From positions 211,110 through 275,109 of the forward strand of contig NZ_LBMK01000006.1 in NCBI RefSeq assembly GCF_001005295.1: DNA of 64,000 nt. Direction: 5' to 3'. How positions within the stretch are numbered: position 1 is the first letter of the stretch; every line of letters starts with the position of its first letter. The notes under the pieces are model-generated. The model was not told the DNA's origin and did no database searches. It worked only from the letters and a program-made list of their open reading frames with translations. The position numbers were made by a program, and so were the translations under genes. Shown piece by piece: positions 17,337 to 25,525 of this stretch. Source of the DNA: Streptomyces yangpuensis. GTDB taxonomy: Bacteria > Actinomycetota > Actinomycetes > Streptomycetales > Streptomycetaceae.

Positions 17337-18362
17337 ATGCCCGAACTGCGTGTCGTGGCCGTCTCCAATGACGGCACACGACTGGTGCTCAAGGCTGCGG
17401 ACAGTACGGAGTACACGCTTCCGATCGACGAGCGGCTTCGGGCTGCGGTACGCAACGACCGCGCGCGCCTGAACCAGATCGAGATCGAGGTCGAGAGCCA
17501 CCTCCGCCCCCGCGACATCCAGGCGCGCATACGAGCCGGTGCCTCCGCGGAGGAGGTCGCTCAACTCGCCGGCATCCCCGTCGACCGCGTCCGCCGCTTC
17601 GAGGGCCCCGTGCTCGCCGAGCGCGCCTTCATGGCCGAACGCGCCCGCAAGACCCCGGTGCGCCGCCCCGGCGAGAACACCGGGCCGCAGCTGGGCGAGG
17701 CCGTGCAGGAACGCCTCACCCTGCGCGGGGCCGAGAAGGACTCCGTCCAGTGGGACTCGTGGCGCCGCGACGACGGCACCTGGGAGGTCCTCCTGGTCTA
17801 CCGGGTCGCCGGTGAACCCCACGCGGCCAGCTGGACCTACGACCCGCCGCGCCGGCTGGTCGTGGCCGTGGACGACGAGGCGCGTTCGCTGATCGGTGAG
17901 TCGGAGGACCTGCCGGCGGCGCCGGAGCCGAGCTTCCCCTTCGTACCGAGGATCGCGCGCCTGCCGCGCGACCGGCCGCTGGACCGTGCCCTGGACCGGC
18001 AGCTGGAGCGGGTCGAGCCCCGGCCCGCGCCCGTACCGGAGCCGGAGGAGGAGCGGGACACGCTGACCAGCCTGCTGGAGGCGGTACCGAGCTTCCGCGG
18101 TGACATGATCGTCCCCGAGCGCACCGAGCCGACGGACACCGAACCGGAGGCGGAGGAGCCGCCGGCTCCCGCCGCGTCGGCGGGTGCGGGCGCCGCGTAC
18201 GCGGACGTCCTGATGCCCCGGACGGTGGCGGGCCATCGCGACCGGCTGACGGGCACCACCGACCGGCAGGCCGAGGCCGACGGGGTCCGCCCCGGGCGCC
18301 GCGCGGCCGTGCCGAGCTGGGACGAGATCGTCTTCGGCACCCGCCGCAAGAAGCAGGAGTAG
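17337..18362 (+). CDS. sepH: SepH, FtsZ-binding cell division protein
   Basis: The 341-residue protein begins MPELRVVAVSNDGTRLVLKA and carries the DUF3071 domain (about 1-165). A helix-turn-helix at about 70-90 (ASAEEVAQLAGIPVDRVRRF) is the part known to contact FtsZ and stimulate its assembly in Streptomyces and mycobacteria. The second half is acidic and disordered, ending in the conserved PSWDEIVFGTRRKKQE. The ATG at 17337 was chosen because GGGAGG lies 5 bases before it and the family always starts there. It acts at the division septum, mainly in sporulation. Confidence 0.95.
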   Translation: MPELRVVAVSNDGTRLVLKAADSTEYTLPIDERLRAAVRNDRARLNQIEIEVESHLRPRDIQARIRAGASAEEVAQLAGIPVDRVRRFEGPVLAERAFMAERARKTPVRRPGENTGPQLGEAVQERLTLRGAEKDSVQWDSWRRDDGTWEVLLVYRVAGEPHAASWTYDPPRRLVVAVDDEARSLIGESEDLPAAPEPSFPFVPRIARLPRDRPLDRALDRQLERVEPRPAPVPEPEEERDTLTSLLEAVPSFRGDMIVPERTEPTDTEPEAEEPPAPAASAGAGAAYADVLMPRTVAGHRDRLTGTTDRQAEADGVRPGRRAAVPSWDEIVFGTRRKKQE

Positions 18363-18363
18363 C

Positions 18364-18394
18364 CCCGGGGGCCGGGCAGCGCCCGGCCCCCGGG
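18364..18394. terminator. Bidirectional terminator after sepH
   Basis: A 14-bp perfect GC stem (18364-18377 with 18381-18394) and a 3-base loop begin 1 base after the sepH stop. It ends 3 bases before the stop of the convergent sulfurtransferase gene. Confidence 0.85.
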
Positions 18395-18397
18395 CCG

Positions 18398-19243
18398 CTA
18401 CTGGGGGTCCGGACCCGTGGCCACCGGACGGGCCGGGTCCGCGCACCAGTGCGACCAGCTGCCCGCGTAGAGGTCGGACTCGATACCGGCCACCGCCAGG
18501 GCGAGCACCTCATGGGCTCCGGAGACTCCCGAGCCGCAGTACACACCCACGGGCCTCCCCTCCGAGGCGCCGAGCGCCTCGAACCGGGCCCGCAGTGCGT
18601 CCGCCGGCAGGAAGCGGCCGTCGGGGCCCACGTTCTCGGTGGTCGGGGCCGACAGTGCGCCCGGGATGTGGCCGCCCACCGGGTCGATCGGCTCCACCTC
18701 TCCGCGGTACCTCTCCCCCGCCCGGGCGTCGAGGAGGACGCCTTCGCGCGCCCGCAGCGCCGCCGCGTCGGCGTCGAGCAGCCCGAGAGCACCCGGGGTT
18801 GGCTTGAAATCGCCCTCAACCGGAATCACCCGTTCGGCCGTGAGTTCGCCTCCCGCCGCCGTCCACGCGGCCAGGCCGCCGTCCAGGACTCGCACGTTCG
18901 GGTGACCCGTCCAGCGCAGCAGCCACCACGCGCGGGCCGCCGCCCAGCCCTGGCCGCCGTCGTACACGACCACGGGCGCGTCCGCCAGGACCCCGGCCCT
19001 GCGCATCGCCGCGCCGAAGGCCTCCGCGTCCGGCAGCGGGTGGCGTCCGCCCGACCCGGCCGGACCTGCCAGTTCACGGTCGAGATCGACGTACGCGGCG
19101 CCCGGCAGGTGTCCGGCCTCGTACGCGGGCCGCTGGTCGGGGCCGCCGAGCTGCCAGCGGACGTCGAGCAGGACCGGCGGCCGGGAGCCCGCCAGCTCGT
19201 TCCCCAGTTCGGCGGCGGAAAGGATCGCAGTGTTCGCAGTCAT
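18398..19243 (-). CDS. Sulfurtransferase with two rhodanese domains
   Basis: The 281-residue protein has two tandem rhodanese modules, as in thiosulfate or 3-mercaptopyruvate sulfurtransferases. The first (about 8-130) has DGGQGWAAARAWW in place of an active-site loop and no catalytic Cys. The second (150-275) carries Cys236 in the loop CGSGVSG, which favours thiosulfate or mercaptopyruvate as sulfur donor. The ATG at 19243 has GGAGGAAG 9 bases upstream. An ATG three codons earlier is too close to that site. It is followed at once by the sepH terminator. Confidence 0.9.
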   Translation of the reverse strand: MTANTAILSAAELGNELAGSRPPVLLDVRWQLGGPDQRPAYEAGHLPGAAYVDLDRELAGPAGSGGRHPLPDAEAFGAAMRRAGVLADAPVVVYDGGQGWAAARAWWLLRWTGHPNVRVLDGGLAAWTAAGGELTAERVIPVEGDFKPTPGALGLLDADAAALRAREGVLLDARAGERYRGEVEPIDPVGGHIPGALSAPTTENVGPDGRFLPADALRARFEALGASEGRPVGVYCGSGVSGAHEVLALAVAGIESDLYAGSWSHWCADPARPVATGPDPQ

Positions 19244-19418
19244 GCCGGCCATCTTCCTCCCCGCCCGGCACCCGCGTAACAGGGCCGTCATCAGCGGGGC
19301 ACCCTGTTCCGGTCAACTCCGTTCCGGACCACCGGAATGCGGCGCGGTCGGGGCGCGCCGCGTGCGCCGGAGTGGAACCATCAGCACCGGTGACGGCACG
19401 ACGGAGGAGACGGCTGAC

Positions 19419-20210
19419 ATGACCGAGGCAGCGGAAGCGACCCGGCGCACCCCCGGCACCCCGTGCTGGGTGAGTCTCATGGTGCACGGCCTCGGGAGCA
19501 CCGAGGACTTCTACGCCGACCTGTTCGGGTGGGAGTACGTGCCCGGGCCGGAGCAGCTCGGGCCGTACGTCCGTGCCGTGCTGGACGGCCACGAGGTGGC
19601 GGGGATCGGCGAGATGCCGCCCGACGGACATCTTCCGATGGCGTGGACCACGTACCTGGCCACGGACGACGCCGACGCGACCGCCGAGTCGGTCCGGGCG
19701 TGCGGCGGCACGGTCGCGGTGGGACCGCTGGACGCCGGTATCGCGGGGCGGGTGGCGATCTGCTCGGACCCGCTGGGCGCGGTCTTCGGGCTGTGGCAGG
19801 CGCAGGCCCACCTGGGCGCCCGGCCGCACGGCGGGCCGGGCACCCCCGTCTGGCACGAGCTGATCACCCAGGACACCTCGACGGTCGGCAAGTTCTACGA
19901 GCACGTATTCGGCCACGAGGCACAGACCCATGCCACCGCCGCGGACGATTTCGACCACCTCACGCTGAACCTGGCGGGGCGGCCCGTCGCCGCCGTGCAC
20001 GGCGTGGGCCGTTCGCTGCCGCACGACCGGGGTCCGCACTGGCTGGCCTACTTCGAGGTGGAGGACACCGACGCCGCCGCGAGCCGGGTCGAGGAGCTCG
20101 GCGGACGCGTCGTCGACCCGCCCCGGGAGGGCATGCGCGGACGGCAGGCCACGGTCGCGGACCCGGAGGGCGCGGTGTTCGCCCTCCTGCGCCCACAGCG
20201 TCCTCAGTGA
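19419..20210 (+). CDS. VOC family protein with two glyoxalase-like domains
   Basis: The 263-residue protein contains two copies of the vicinal-oxygen-chelate fold, about 14-128 and 140-260. Each begins with a PCW/PVWHEL strand plus FYADLFGWE or FYEHVFGHE and ends with a DPxGAVFxLxxxQ pattern. In Streptomyces such double-domain proteins are usually annotated as hydroxylases or glyoxalase-like proteins, but the substrate is unknown. RBS GGAGGAGA precedes the ATG. The last 7 bases overlap the end of the convergent MFS gene. Confidence 0.87.
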   Translation: MTEAAEATRRTPGTPCWVSLMVHGLGSTEDFYADLFGWEYVPGPEQLGPYVRAVLDGHEVAGIGEMPPDGHLPMAWTTYLATDDADATAESVRACGGTVAVGPLDAGIAGRVAICSDPLGAVFGLWQAQAHLGARPHGGPGTPVWHELITQDTSTVGKFYEHVFGHEAQTHATAADDFDHLTLNLAGRPVAAVHGVGRSLPHDRGPHWLAYFEVEDTDAAASRVEELGGRVVDPPREGMRGRQATVADPEGAVFALLRPQRPQ

Positions 20211-21472
20211 GTCTCCCGCGGCGCCGGCGGCCGGCCGAAGTGGCGGGCGGTGGGCGCCAGCGCGGCCGCCGCGGGCACGAGGAAGCAGGCCGCGGCGCAT
20301 GCGCCGAGGACCGGGGTGACCCCGAAGGTGTCGATGGCCGGGGCGATCAGGGCCAGGCCCACCGGGGCGAGGCCGTAGGACACGAGGAAGTCCAGTGAGG
20401 AGACCCGGGCGAGCTTGTCCGGGGCGACCTCGCGCTGCGTGGCGGTGAACCAGGGCACGTTGAACAGTTCGATACCGATACCGGCGACCGCGTAGGCACC
20501 GATCACCACGGCCGGGTGCACGGGGAACATCAGGCTCAGCGGCGCGAAGCCGTAGGCGGCCAGGCCCGCGAAGGCCGCCCAGCCCTGGGAGCGCGGCCGG
20601 AGGCGGGCGGTGACCAGGGCGCCGCCGAGCGCGCCCACGGTGTAGGCCGTCATGGCGGCGGCCAGGACCCACTCGGTGGCGTAGCGGTCACGGCTGATCA
20701 GGGGCAGGGCGACGCTGGTGGCGGAGTAGCCGAGCGCGATCACGGCGGTCAGGGCGCCCAGTCCCGCGAGGAACCAGGGGTGGCGGCGGGCCTCGCGTAT
20801 CCCGTCGACGAACTCGGCGCGCAGCGACGCCCGCCGCGGCCGGGGCGCGTCGTCCGGCGCTGCGGCCGTGGCCCCCCGGCCCGGCAGGAGTGCGGCGACC
20901 AGCCAGAGCAGGCCGATCCCGAGCAGCAGGGTCGCGACGCCGGTGAAGGCCGCGAGCAGCGCCGTCAGGGCCGGCCCGGCCAGGGTGGAGGCGCGTACGG
21001 CCAGGGTCGTCGCGGCGTTGGCCTGCTGCCTGCGGTCGGCGTCGACGACCTCGGCCGTGAGCGCCTGGAAGGCGGGGCGGCAGGCCCCCTGGCCGGCGCC
21101 GGCCAGGGCGGCGGCGACGGTCATCAGCAGGAGCGAGCGGCCGAGTCCGACCGCGAGGAGGGGTGCTGCCGCCGCGGCAGCCAGGGCGGACCAGAGCACG
21201 ACGGCCCGGCGGGAGTGACGGTCGGCCAGCACCCCGCCGACGGCCACCGCGACGAGGAAGCCGGCCGTGCGCGCCGCGAGGACGAGCCCCAGGCCGGCCG
21301 CGCCCAGTTCCCGTTGCAGCACGGCGAGGCCCAGGACGAAGGGCAGGGCCCAGGTCGCGAGTCCGGAGGCGGTGGTGCCCGCCCACAGACGCAGGAAGGC
21401 GATGTCGCGCAGGACGGAACGTGCCTGCGGTGGACGGCTCTTGGACTCCGTGGGGGCAGGTGTGGTCGCCAC
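20204..21472 (-). CDS. MFS transporter, EntS-like exporter candidate
   Basis: The 422-residue protein has about 12 hydrophobic helices in the MFS_3/EntS arrangement (FLRLWAGTTASGLATWALPFVLGL start; GGVLADRHSRR A-motif after helix 2). Relatives export siderophores or drugs. It begins with GTG, with AGGAG 9-10 bases upstream. It is divergent from the metal-chelate uptake operon and separated from it by 141 bases that contain a Zur-like box. The likely role is secretion of the chelator made by the neighbouring genes; this rests on context only. Confidence 0.82.
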   Translation of the reverse strand: MATTPAPTESKSRPPQARSVLRDIAFLRLWAGTTASGLATWALPFVLGLAVLQRELGAAGLGLVLAARTAGFLVAVAVGGVLADRHSRRAVVLWSALAAAAAAPLLAVGLGRSLLLMTVAAALAGAGQGACRPAFQALTAEVVDADRRQQANAATTLAVRASTLAGPALTALLAAFTGVATLLLGIGLLWLVAALLPGRGATAAAPDDAPRPRRASLRAEFVDGIREARRHPWFLAGLGALTAVIALGYSATSVALPLISRDRYATEWVLAAAMTAYTVGALGGALVTARLRPRSQGWAAFAGLAAYGFAPLSLMFPVHPAVVIGAYAVAGIGIELFNVPWFTATQREVAPDKLARVSSLDFLVSYGLAPVGLALIAPAIDTFGVTPVLGACAAACFLVPAAAALAPTARHFGRPPAPRETH

Positions 21473-21494
21473 GATGTGGTGCTCCTCATTCCAT

Positions 21495-21515
21495 TAATGA
21501 AAACGATAACCATTA
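21495..21515. promoter_or_regulatory. Zur/Fur-like operator (candidate)
   Basis: TAATGAAAACGATAACCATTA has palindromic ends (TAATG...CATTA). Its core agrees with the Streptomyces Zur-box pattern TGAAAATGATTTTCA at 11 of 15 positions. It lies 22 bases upstream of the MFS start and 98 bases upstream of the lipoprotein start, the right place to control both. The right half-site is imperfect. Confidence 0.5.
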
Positions 21516-21613
21516 CAGTACTCTGTGAACGCGGCGCTCCCGCCCGGTGCACGACCACGTCCGCATCCCCCCACACCCACGCCCACACCCACGCCCTCCC
21601 CGACGGAGATTCC

Positions 21614-22651
21614 ATGCGCCACCGCGCCCGAACCGGCCTTGCCCTGACCCTCGTTCTCGCTTCCGCGGCCGCCGCCGCGGGCTGCGCGACCACCCCCGAC
21701 CGCGGCACGGACCGCACCGCGGCGGGTGCGGCCGCCGCCCGGACCGCAGTCACCAGCTGCGGCAGCCGGCTCTCCTTCGACGGACCCCCGAAACGCGCCG
21801 TCGCCCTGGACCAGACCTCCACCGAGACCCTCCTCGAACTGGGCCTCCAGGACCGGATGGCCGGGACGGCCAACCTCAAGACGAAGATTCCCGCGCAGTA
21901 CCAGGAGGCCTACGCCAAGGTCCCGGTGATCGCCCCCAAGATCGCGACCGGTGAGCAACTGCGTGCCGCCACACCCGATTTCGTGGTGGCCGGCTCCACC
22001 GACCTCTACACGAAGGACCGGGCGGGCACCCGGGAGGAACTGGCCGCCCTCCAGGTCCCCGCCTTCGTCAGCGCGGTGGACTGCCCCCAGCAGAACGAGG
22101 CCGGGAAGTCCCCCTTCGAACTGCTCTTCTCCGACTACGAAGCGCTGGGGAAGGTCTTCGGGGCCGAGGACCGGGCCGCCGCCCTCGCCCGGGAGCAGCG
22201 CGCCGCCGTCGCCAAGGCCGGCGAGAGCGCCGCCGGCACGGCCCGGGACGGGAAGCAGCCCACCGTCGTCTACCTCTACTCCGTCTTCAACGGCATGCCG
22301 TACGTGGCGGGCCGGACCGGCCTGCCCAGCGAGATGAGCCGGATCGTCGGCGCGCGAAACGCCTTCGACGACGTGGAGGAGGACTGGCCGGAGGTGTCCT
22401 GGGAGGAGGTCGCGCGGCGGAACCCGGACTTCATCGTGATCGGCGACCTGTCCGAGCGCGGCCGGCCGGGCGACAGCGCCGCCGAGAAGCGCAGGGCGAT
22501 GGCCGAGGACCCGGTGGTCTCCAAGCTGGCGGCGGTGCGCGACAACAGGATCGTCGAGGTTCCCGGCATCGAACTGGACCCGTCCGTACGGTCCGTGCAC
22601 GCACTGGGCCTGCTGGCGGCCGGGATGAAGGACCTCGGGTATGTCCGCTGA
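21614..22651 (+). CDS. Metal-chelate ABC transporter binding lipoprotein
   Basis: The 345-residue protein is a periplasmic-binding-type lipoprotein of the FepB/BtuF class. It has a signal peptide with hydrophobic core LALTLVLASAAAAAG, a lipidated Cys24, and the fold-typical PKRAVALDQTSTETLLELGL near 58-77. RNPDFIVIGDLSE and a conserved C-terminal LAAGMKDLGY follow. The ATG at 21614 has GGAGA 6 bases upstream and is the only start giving a signal peptide. It overlaps the permease gene by 11 bases. Ligand is unknown; a metal chelate is likely given the neighbours. Confidence 0.92.
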   Translation: MRHRARTGLALTLVLASAAAAAGCATTPDRGTDRTAAGAAAARTAVTSCGSRLSFDGPPKRAVALDQTSTETLLELGLQDRMAGTANLKTKIPAQYQEAYAKVPVIAPKIATGEQLRAATPDFVVAGSTDLYTKDRAGTREELAALQVPAFVSAVDCPQQNEAGKSPFELLFSDYEALGKVFGAEDRAAALAREQRAAVAKAGESAAGTARDGKQPTVVYLYSVFNGMPYVAGRTGLPSEMSRIVGARNAFDDVEEDWPEVSWEEVARRNPDFIVIGDLSERGRPGDSAAEKRRAMAEDPVVSKLAAVRDNRIVEVPGIELDPSVRSVHALGLLAAGMKDLGYVR

Positions 22652-23825
22652 CGCGGCCGGCCGGGCCCGGCCGGCCGCCCCGGCAACGGATCTCGCGCCG
22701 GAACCGGCACCGGCCGCGGCGACGGGCCCGTCCGTCGGCCTGCTGCACCCCTCGGCCCGCACCCCGGGCCCGGCCGCCGCCGTGCCGCCCCCGCCGTCCG
22801 CGGCGGCCCCCCGGTACGGTCCCGCGCGGGCCGGGCTGCTGACCGCCATGGCGGTCGTACTGGCCGCTTCGGTGGCGGCCGCCACCCGGGTCGGCACCGC
22901 CGACGTGGGATGGACCGACCTGGCCCGGGTGTTCGGAGCGCGGCTCGGGCTGGACACCGAACCGCTGCCGCCGCTGCTGGACTCGCTCGTCTGGGACCTG
23001 CGGCTGCCGCGGGTCCTGATGGCGGCCCTGGTCGGCGCCGCGCTCGCGGTCTGCGGCACGGTGCTCCAGGCCGTCACGCGCAACGCCCTCGCCGATCCGT
23101 ACCTGCTCGGGGTCTCCTCGGGCGCCGGGGCGGGAGCGGTCGCCGTGGTCGTGCTCGGCGCCGGCGCCGGCACCCTCGGCGTCACCGGCGGGGCGCTCGC
23201 CGGGGCGCTGCTGGCGTTCGCGGGGCTGCTGCTCCTGCTGCGCCGCACGGGACTGGACTCGGTCCGTATCGTGCTGACCGGTGTGGTCGTCGGTCAGCTC
23301 TTCACCGCCCTGACCTCGCTCGCCCTGATGGCCTCGGCGGACGCCGACACGACGCGTGCCGTCACCCACTGGCTGCTGGGCTCGATGGCCCCGGCCCGCT
23401 GGGACGCCGTGGTGGTCTGCGCGGTCGTCACCCCCCTGGGACTGGGCGCCGCCTGGCTGTGCGCGAACGCCCTCGACGGTCTCGCCTTCGGCGCGGACAC
23501 CGCCGCCTCCCTGGGGATCGGCGTACGGCGCACCCGGATGCTGCTGCTGGTGGTGACGGCCGTGCTGACCTCGGTCGCGGTGGCCACCGTCGGCGCCATC
23601 GGATTCGTCGGGCTGATCGTCCCGCACGGGGTGCGCTTCCTGGCCGGGCCGCTGCACCGGGTGCTGCTGCCCCACGCGGCGCTCGCGGGCGCGGTGTTCC
23701 TGGTGTGGACCGACGCCCTGGCGCGGGTGGTCTTCGCGCCCCGGGAGGTGCCCGTCGGCGTGGTCACCGCGCTGATCGGGGTCCCGCTGTTCCTCGTCGT
23801 CCTGCGCAGGAGGGGGGAGCTGTGA
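22641..23825 (+). CDS. FecCD-family ABC transporter permease
   Basis: The 394-residue protein starts with about 60 residues of Pro/Ala-rich, probably disordered sequence, longer than usual for the family. A FecCD permease with about nine to ten membrane helices follows. Typical motifs are LRLPRVLMAALVGAALAVCGTVLQAVTRNALADPYLLGVSSGA, and near the end AIGFVGLIVPHGVRFLAGP. The permease should work as a homodimer with the binding lipoprotein (11-base overlap upstream) and the ATPase (4-base GTGA overlap downstream). Confidence 0.93.
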   Translation: MSADAAGRARPAAPATDLAPEPAPAAATGPSVGLLHPSARTPGPAAAVPPPPSAAAPRYGPARAGLLTAMAVVLAASVAAATRVGTADVGWTDLARVFGARLGLDTEPLPPLLDSLVWDLRLPRVLMAALVGAALAVCGTVLQAVTRNALADPYLLGVSSGAGAGAVAVVVLGAGAGTLGVTGGALAGALLAFAGLLLLLRRTGLDSVRIVLTGVVVGQLFTALTSLALMASADADTTRAVTHWLLGSMAPARWDAVVVCAVVTPLGLGAAWLCANALDGLAFGADTAASLGIGVRRTRMLLLVVTAVLTSVAVATVGAIGFVGLIVPHGVRFLAGPLHRVLLPHAALAGAVFLVWTDALARVVFAPREVPVGVVTALIGVPLFLVVLRRRGEL

Positions 23826-24637
23826 GGATCACCGCCGAAGGGCTGAGCTGGTCGGTCTCGGGCACGCCCGTCGTCCGCCGGGTCGGCCTGGACATCGCAC
23901 CGGGCGAGACCGTCGGGCTGATCGGCCCCAACGGCTCGGGCAAGTCCTCGCTGCTGCGCTGCCTGGCCGGGCTGCGCGTGCCCGACGAGGGCACGGTGCG
24001 CTACGACGGCGTGTCCGTACGGGACTTGAGCGCCCGCACGATCGCCCGCCGGGTCGCCTTCGTCGCGCAGGACTCCGGTCTCGACACCGACCTGCGCGTG
24101 GCCGACGTGGTCGGGCTGGGCCGGACCCCGTTCCGTGACCGCTGGCGCGGACCGGACGCCCACGACCGGGCCGTGGTCGCCGCCGCGCTCGAACGCGTGG
24201 GACTCACCGCGCTCGCCGGGCGCCCGTGGAAGTCCCTGTCCGGCGGGGAGCGCCAACGGGCCCACATCGCGCGGGCGTTCGCGCAGCAGCCGTACGGGCT
24301 GCTGCTGGACGAGCCCACCAACCACCTCGATGTGAAGCACCAGCTGGAGCTGATGGAGCTGCTGTCCGGAGCCGATCAGACGGTTCTGGTCGCGCTGCAC
24401 GACCTGGGCCTGGCCGCCCGCCACTGCGACCGGCTGCTGCTGCTGTACGGCGGCCGGCTGGTCGCCTCCGGTGCTCCCGCCGACGTCCTGACCCCGGAGA
24501 ACCTCGCCCGGTTCTTCGAGGTGGACGCCGAACTGTCCGCCGACGCCCTGGGCCGGCCGGCGGTCACCTACCGCGGGCCCCTGCGCGGCACCGCGCCCCG
24601 GGCCCCCTCCACGTCCGCTTCCCCGTCCGCCCCCTGA
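23822..24637 (+). CDS. FepC-type ABC transporter ATPase
   Basis: The 271-residue ATPase has Walker A GPNGSGKSS, signature LSGGERQRAHIARA, Walker B LLLDEPTNHLD and the switch His in VALHDLGLA. It energises the FecCD-type permease and begins with a GTG that overlaps the permease stop (GTGA). The C-terminal 25 residues (Pro/Ser/Ala-rich) extend past the normal end of the domain. This is the last transport gene; 45 bases separate it from the DUF364 gene. Confidence 0.93.
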   Translation: MRITAEGLSWSVSGTPVVRRVGLDIAPGETVGLIGPNGSGKSSLLRCLAGLRVPDEGTVRYDGVSVRDLSARTIARRVAFVAQDSGLDTDLRVADVVGLGRTPFRDRWRGPDAHDRAVVAAALERVGLTALAGRPWKSLSGGERQRAHIARAFAQQPYGLLLDEPTNHLDVKHQLELMELLSGADQTVLVALHDLGLAARHCDRLLLLYGGRLVASGAPADVLTPENLARFFEVDAELSADALGRPAVTYRGPLRGTAPRAPSTSASPSAP

Positions 24638-24682
24638 ATCCCCTCCCGGCCCCTCCCGATCCGCGCTCCGACAAGGAAACCC

Positions 24683-25525
24683 ATGACGAACCCCGCCCCC
24701 ACGACGACCACCGCTCCCCCGGCCGGCGTCGACGCCCTGATCGAGGCCGTACTGGCCGGCGAGCACGGGCCACTGCCCTCCGGGCTGACGGCGACCAGCG
24801 TGTTCTGGATCCACCACGGCACCCGGCTGGCCGGCGGCGACACCACCTACCTCAACCAGTACGTCCTGGTCCGGCTCGGCGGCGCCTTCGGCGGCTGCGC
24901 CTTCGAGGCCGGTGAGATCGACCCGGCGATCTGCCGCGACTCCTCCGGCGCCCCGCTGGACGTCCTGCTGCGTGAGGCACCGCGCCCGCTGCGGATCGCC
25001 GCCCTCGACGCCTACCTGGCCTTCCGGCACCCGCACCGCGACTCCGGGGCCGAGCCGGTCACCCTCCCCGCCGGTACCCCCGAGGTGCGGGCGAGGGCCC
25101 GCGACGCGGCCATCGCCGGGCTGCTGGACATCGACCGCGGGGCCGCGGTCGGCCTCATCGGCGTGGTGAACCCGCTGGTCGCGGCGATCCGCGAGCGCGG
25201 CGGCGCACCGCTGCCCTGCGACTTCAACCTCCGTACCACCCAGTGGGGCGACCCCGTCACCACCGACATGCACGAGGTGCTGGAGCGCGCCGACGCCGTC
25301 GTCGCCACCGGCATGACCCTGAGCAACGGCTCCTTCGACACCATCCTCGACCGCTGCCGCACGCGGGGGATCCCGCTCGTCGTGTACGCCCAGAGCGGCA
25401 GCGCCGTGGCCCGTGCCTTCCTCGGCGCCGGGGTGACCGCCCTGTCCGCCGAGCCCTTCCCCTTCTCCCAGTTCAGCGCCGACCCGACCACCCTGTACCG
25501 CTACCGGACGGCGGGCCCGGCGTGA
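24683..25525 (+). CDS. DUF364-type Rossmann-like protein
   Basis: The 280-residue protein matches DUF364 (sometimes with an N-terminal DUF4213 part), a family labelled putative heavy-metal chelation. The N-terminal part contains FWIHHGTRLAGGDTTYLNQYVLVRLGGAFGGCAFE. The C-terminal Rossmann-like part has AVGLIGVVNPLVAAIRERG, then ADAVVATGMTLSNGSFDTIL and a final PFPFSQFSADPTTLYRYRTAGPA. RBS AAGGA lies 5 bases upstream. The next gene starts inside its stop codon (GTGA). Relatives are encoded next to FecBCD-type transporters, but no enzyme activity is established. Here it could bind or modify the chelator. Confidence 0.85.
   Translation: MTNPAPTTTTAPPAGVDALIEAVLAGEHGPLPSGLTATSVFWIHHGTRLAGGDTTYLNQYVLVRLGGAFGGCAFEAGEIDPAICRDSSGAPLDVLLREAPRPLRIAALDAYLAFRHPHRDSGAEPVTLPAGTPEVRARARDAAIAGLLDIDRGAAVGLIGVVNPLVAAIRERGGAPLPCDFNLRTTQWGDPVTTDMHEVLERADAVVATGMTLSNGSFDTILDRCRTRGIPLVVYAQSGSAVARAFLGAGVTALSAEPFPFSQFSADPTTLYRYRTAGPA

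Noticed and set aside
21541-21600. Short CACCC/CACGCC-rich repeats before the lipoprotein gene
   Set aside because: They are imperfect and too short to call as a functional repeat; could just be low-complexity leader sequence.
22910-23821. Long plus-strand frame ahead of the ATPase gene
   Set aside because: It is the wrong frame of the permease; the ATPase domain begins at the GTG at 23822.
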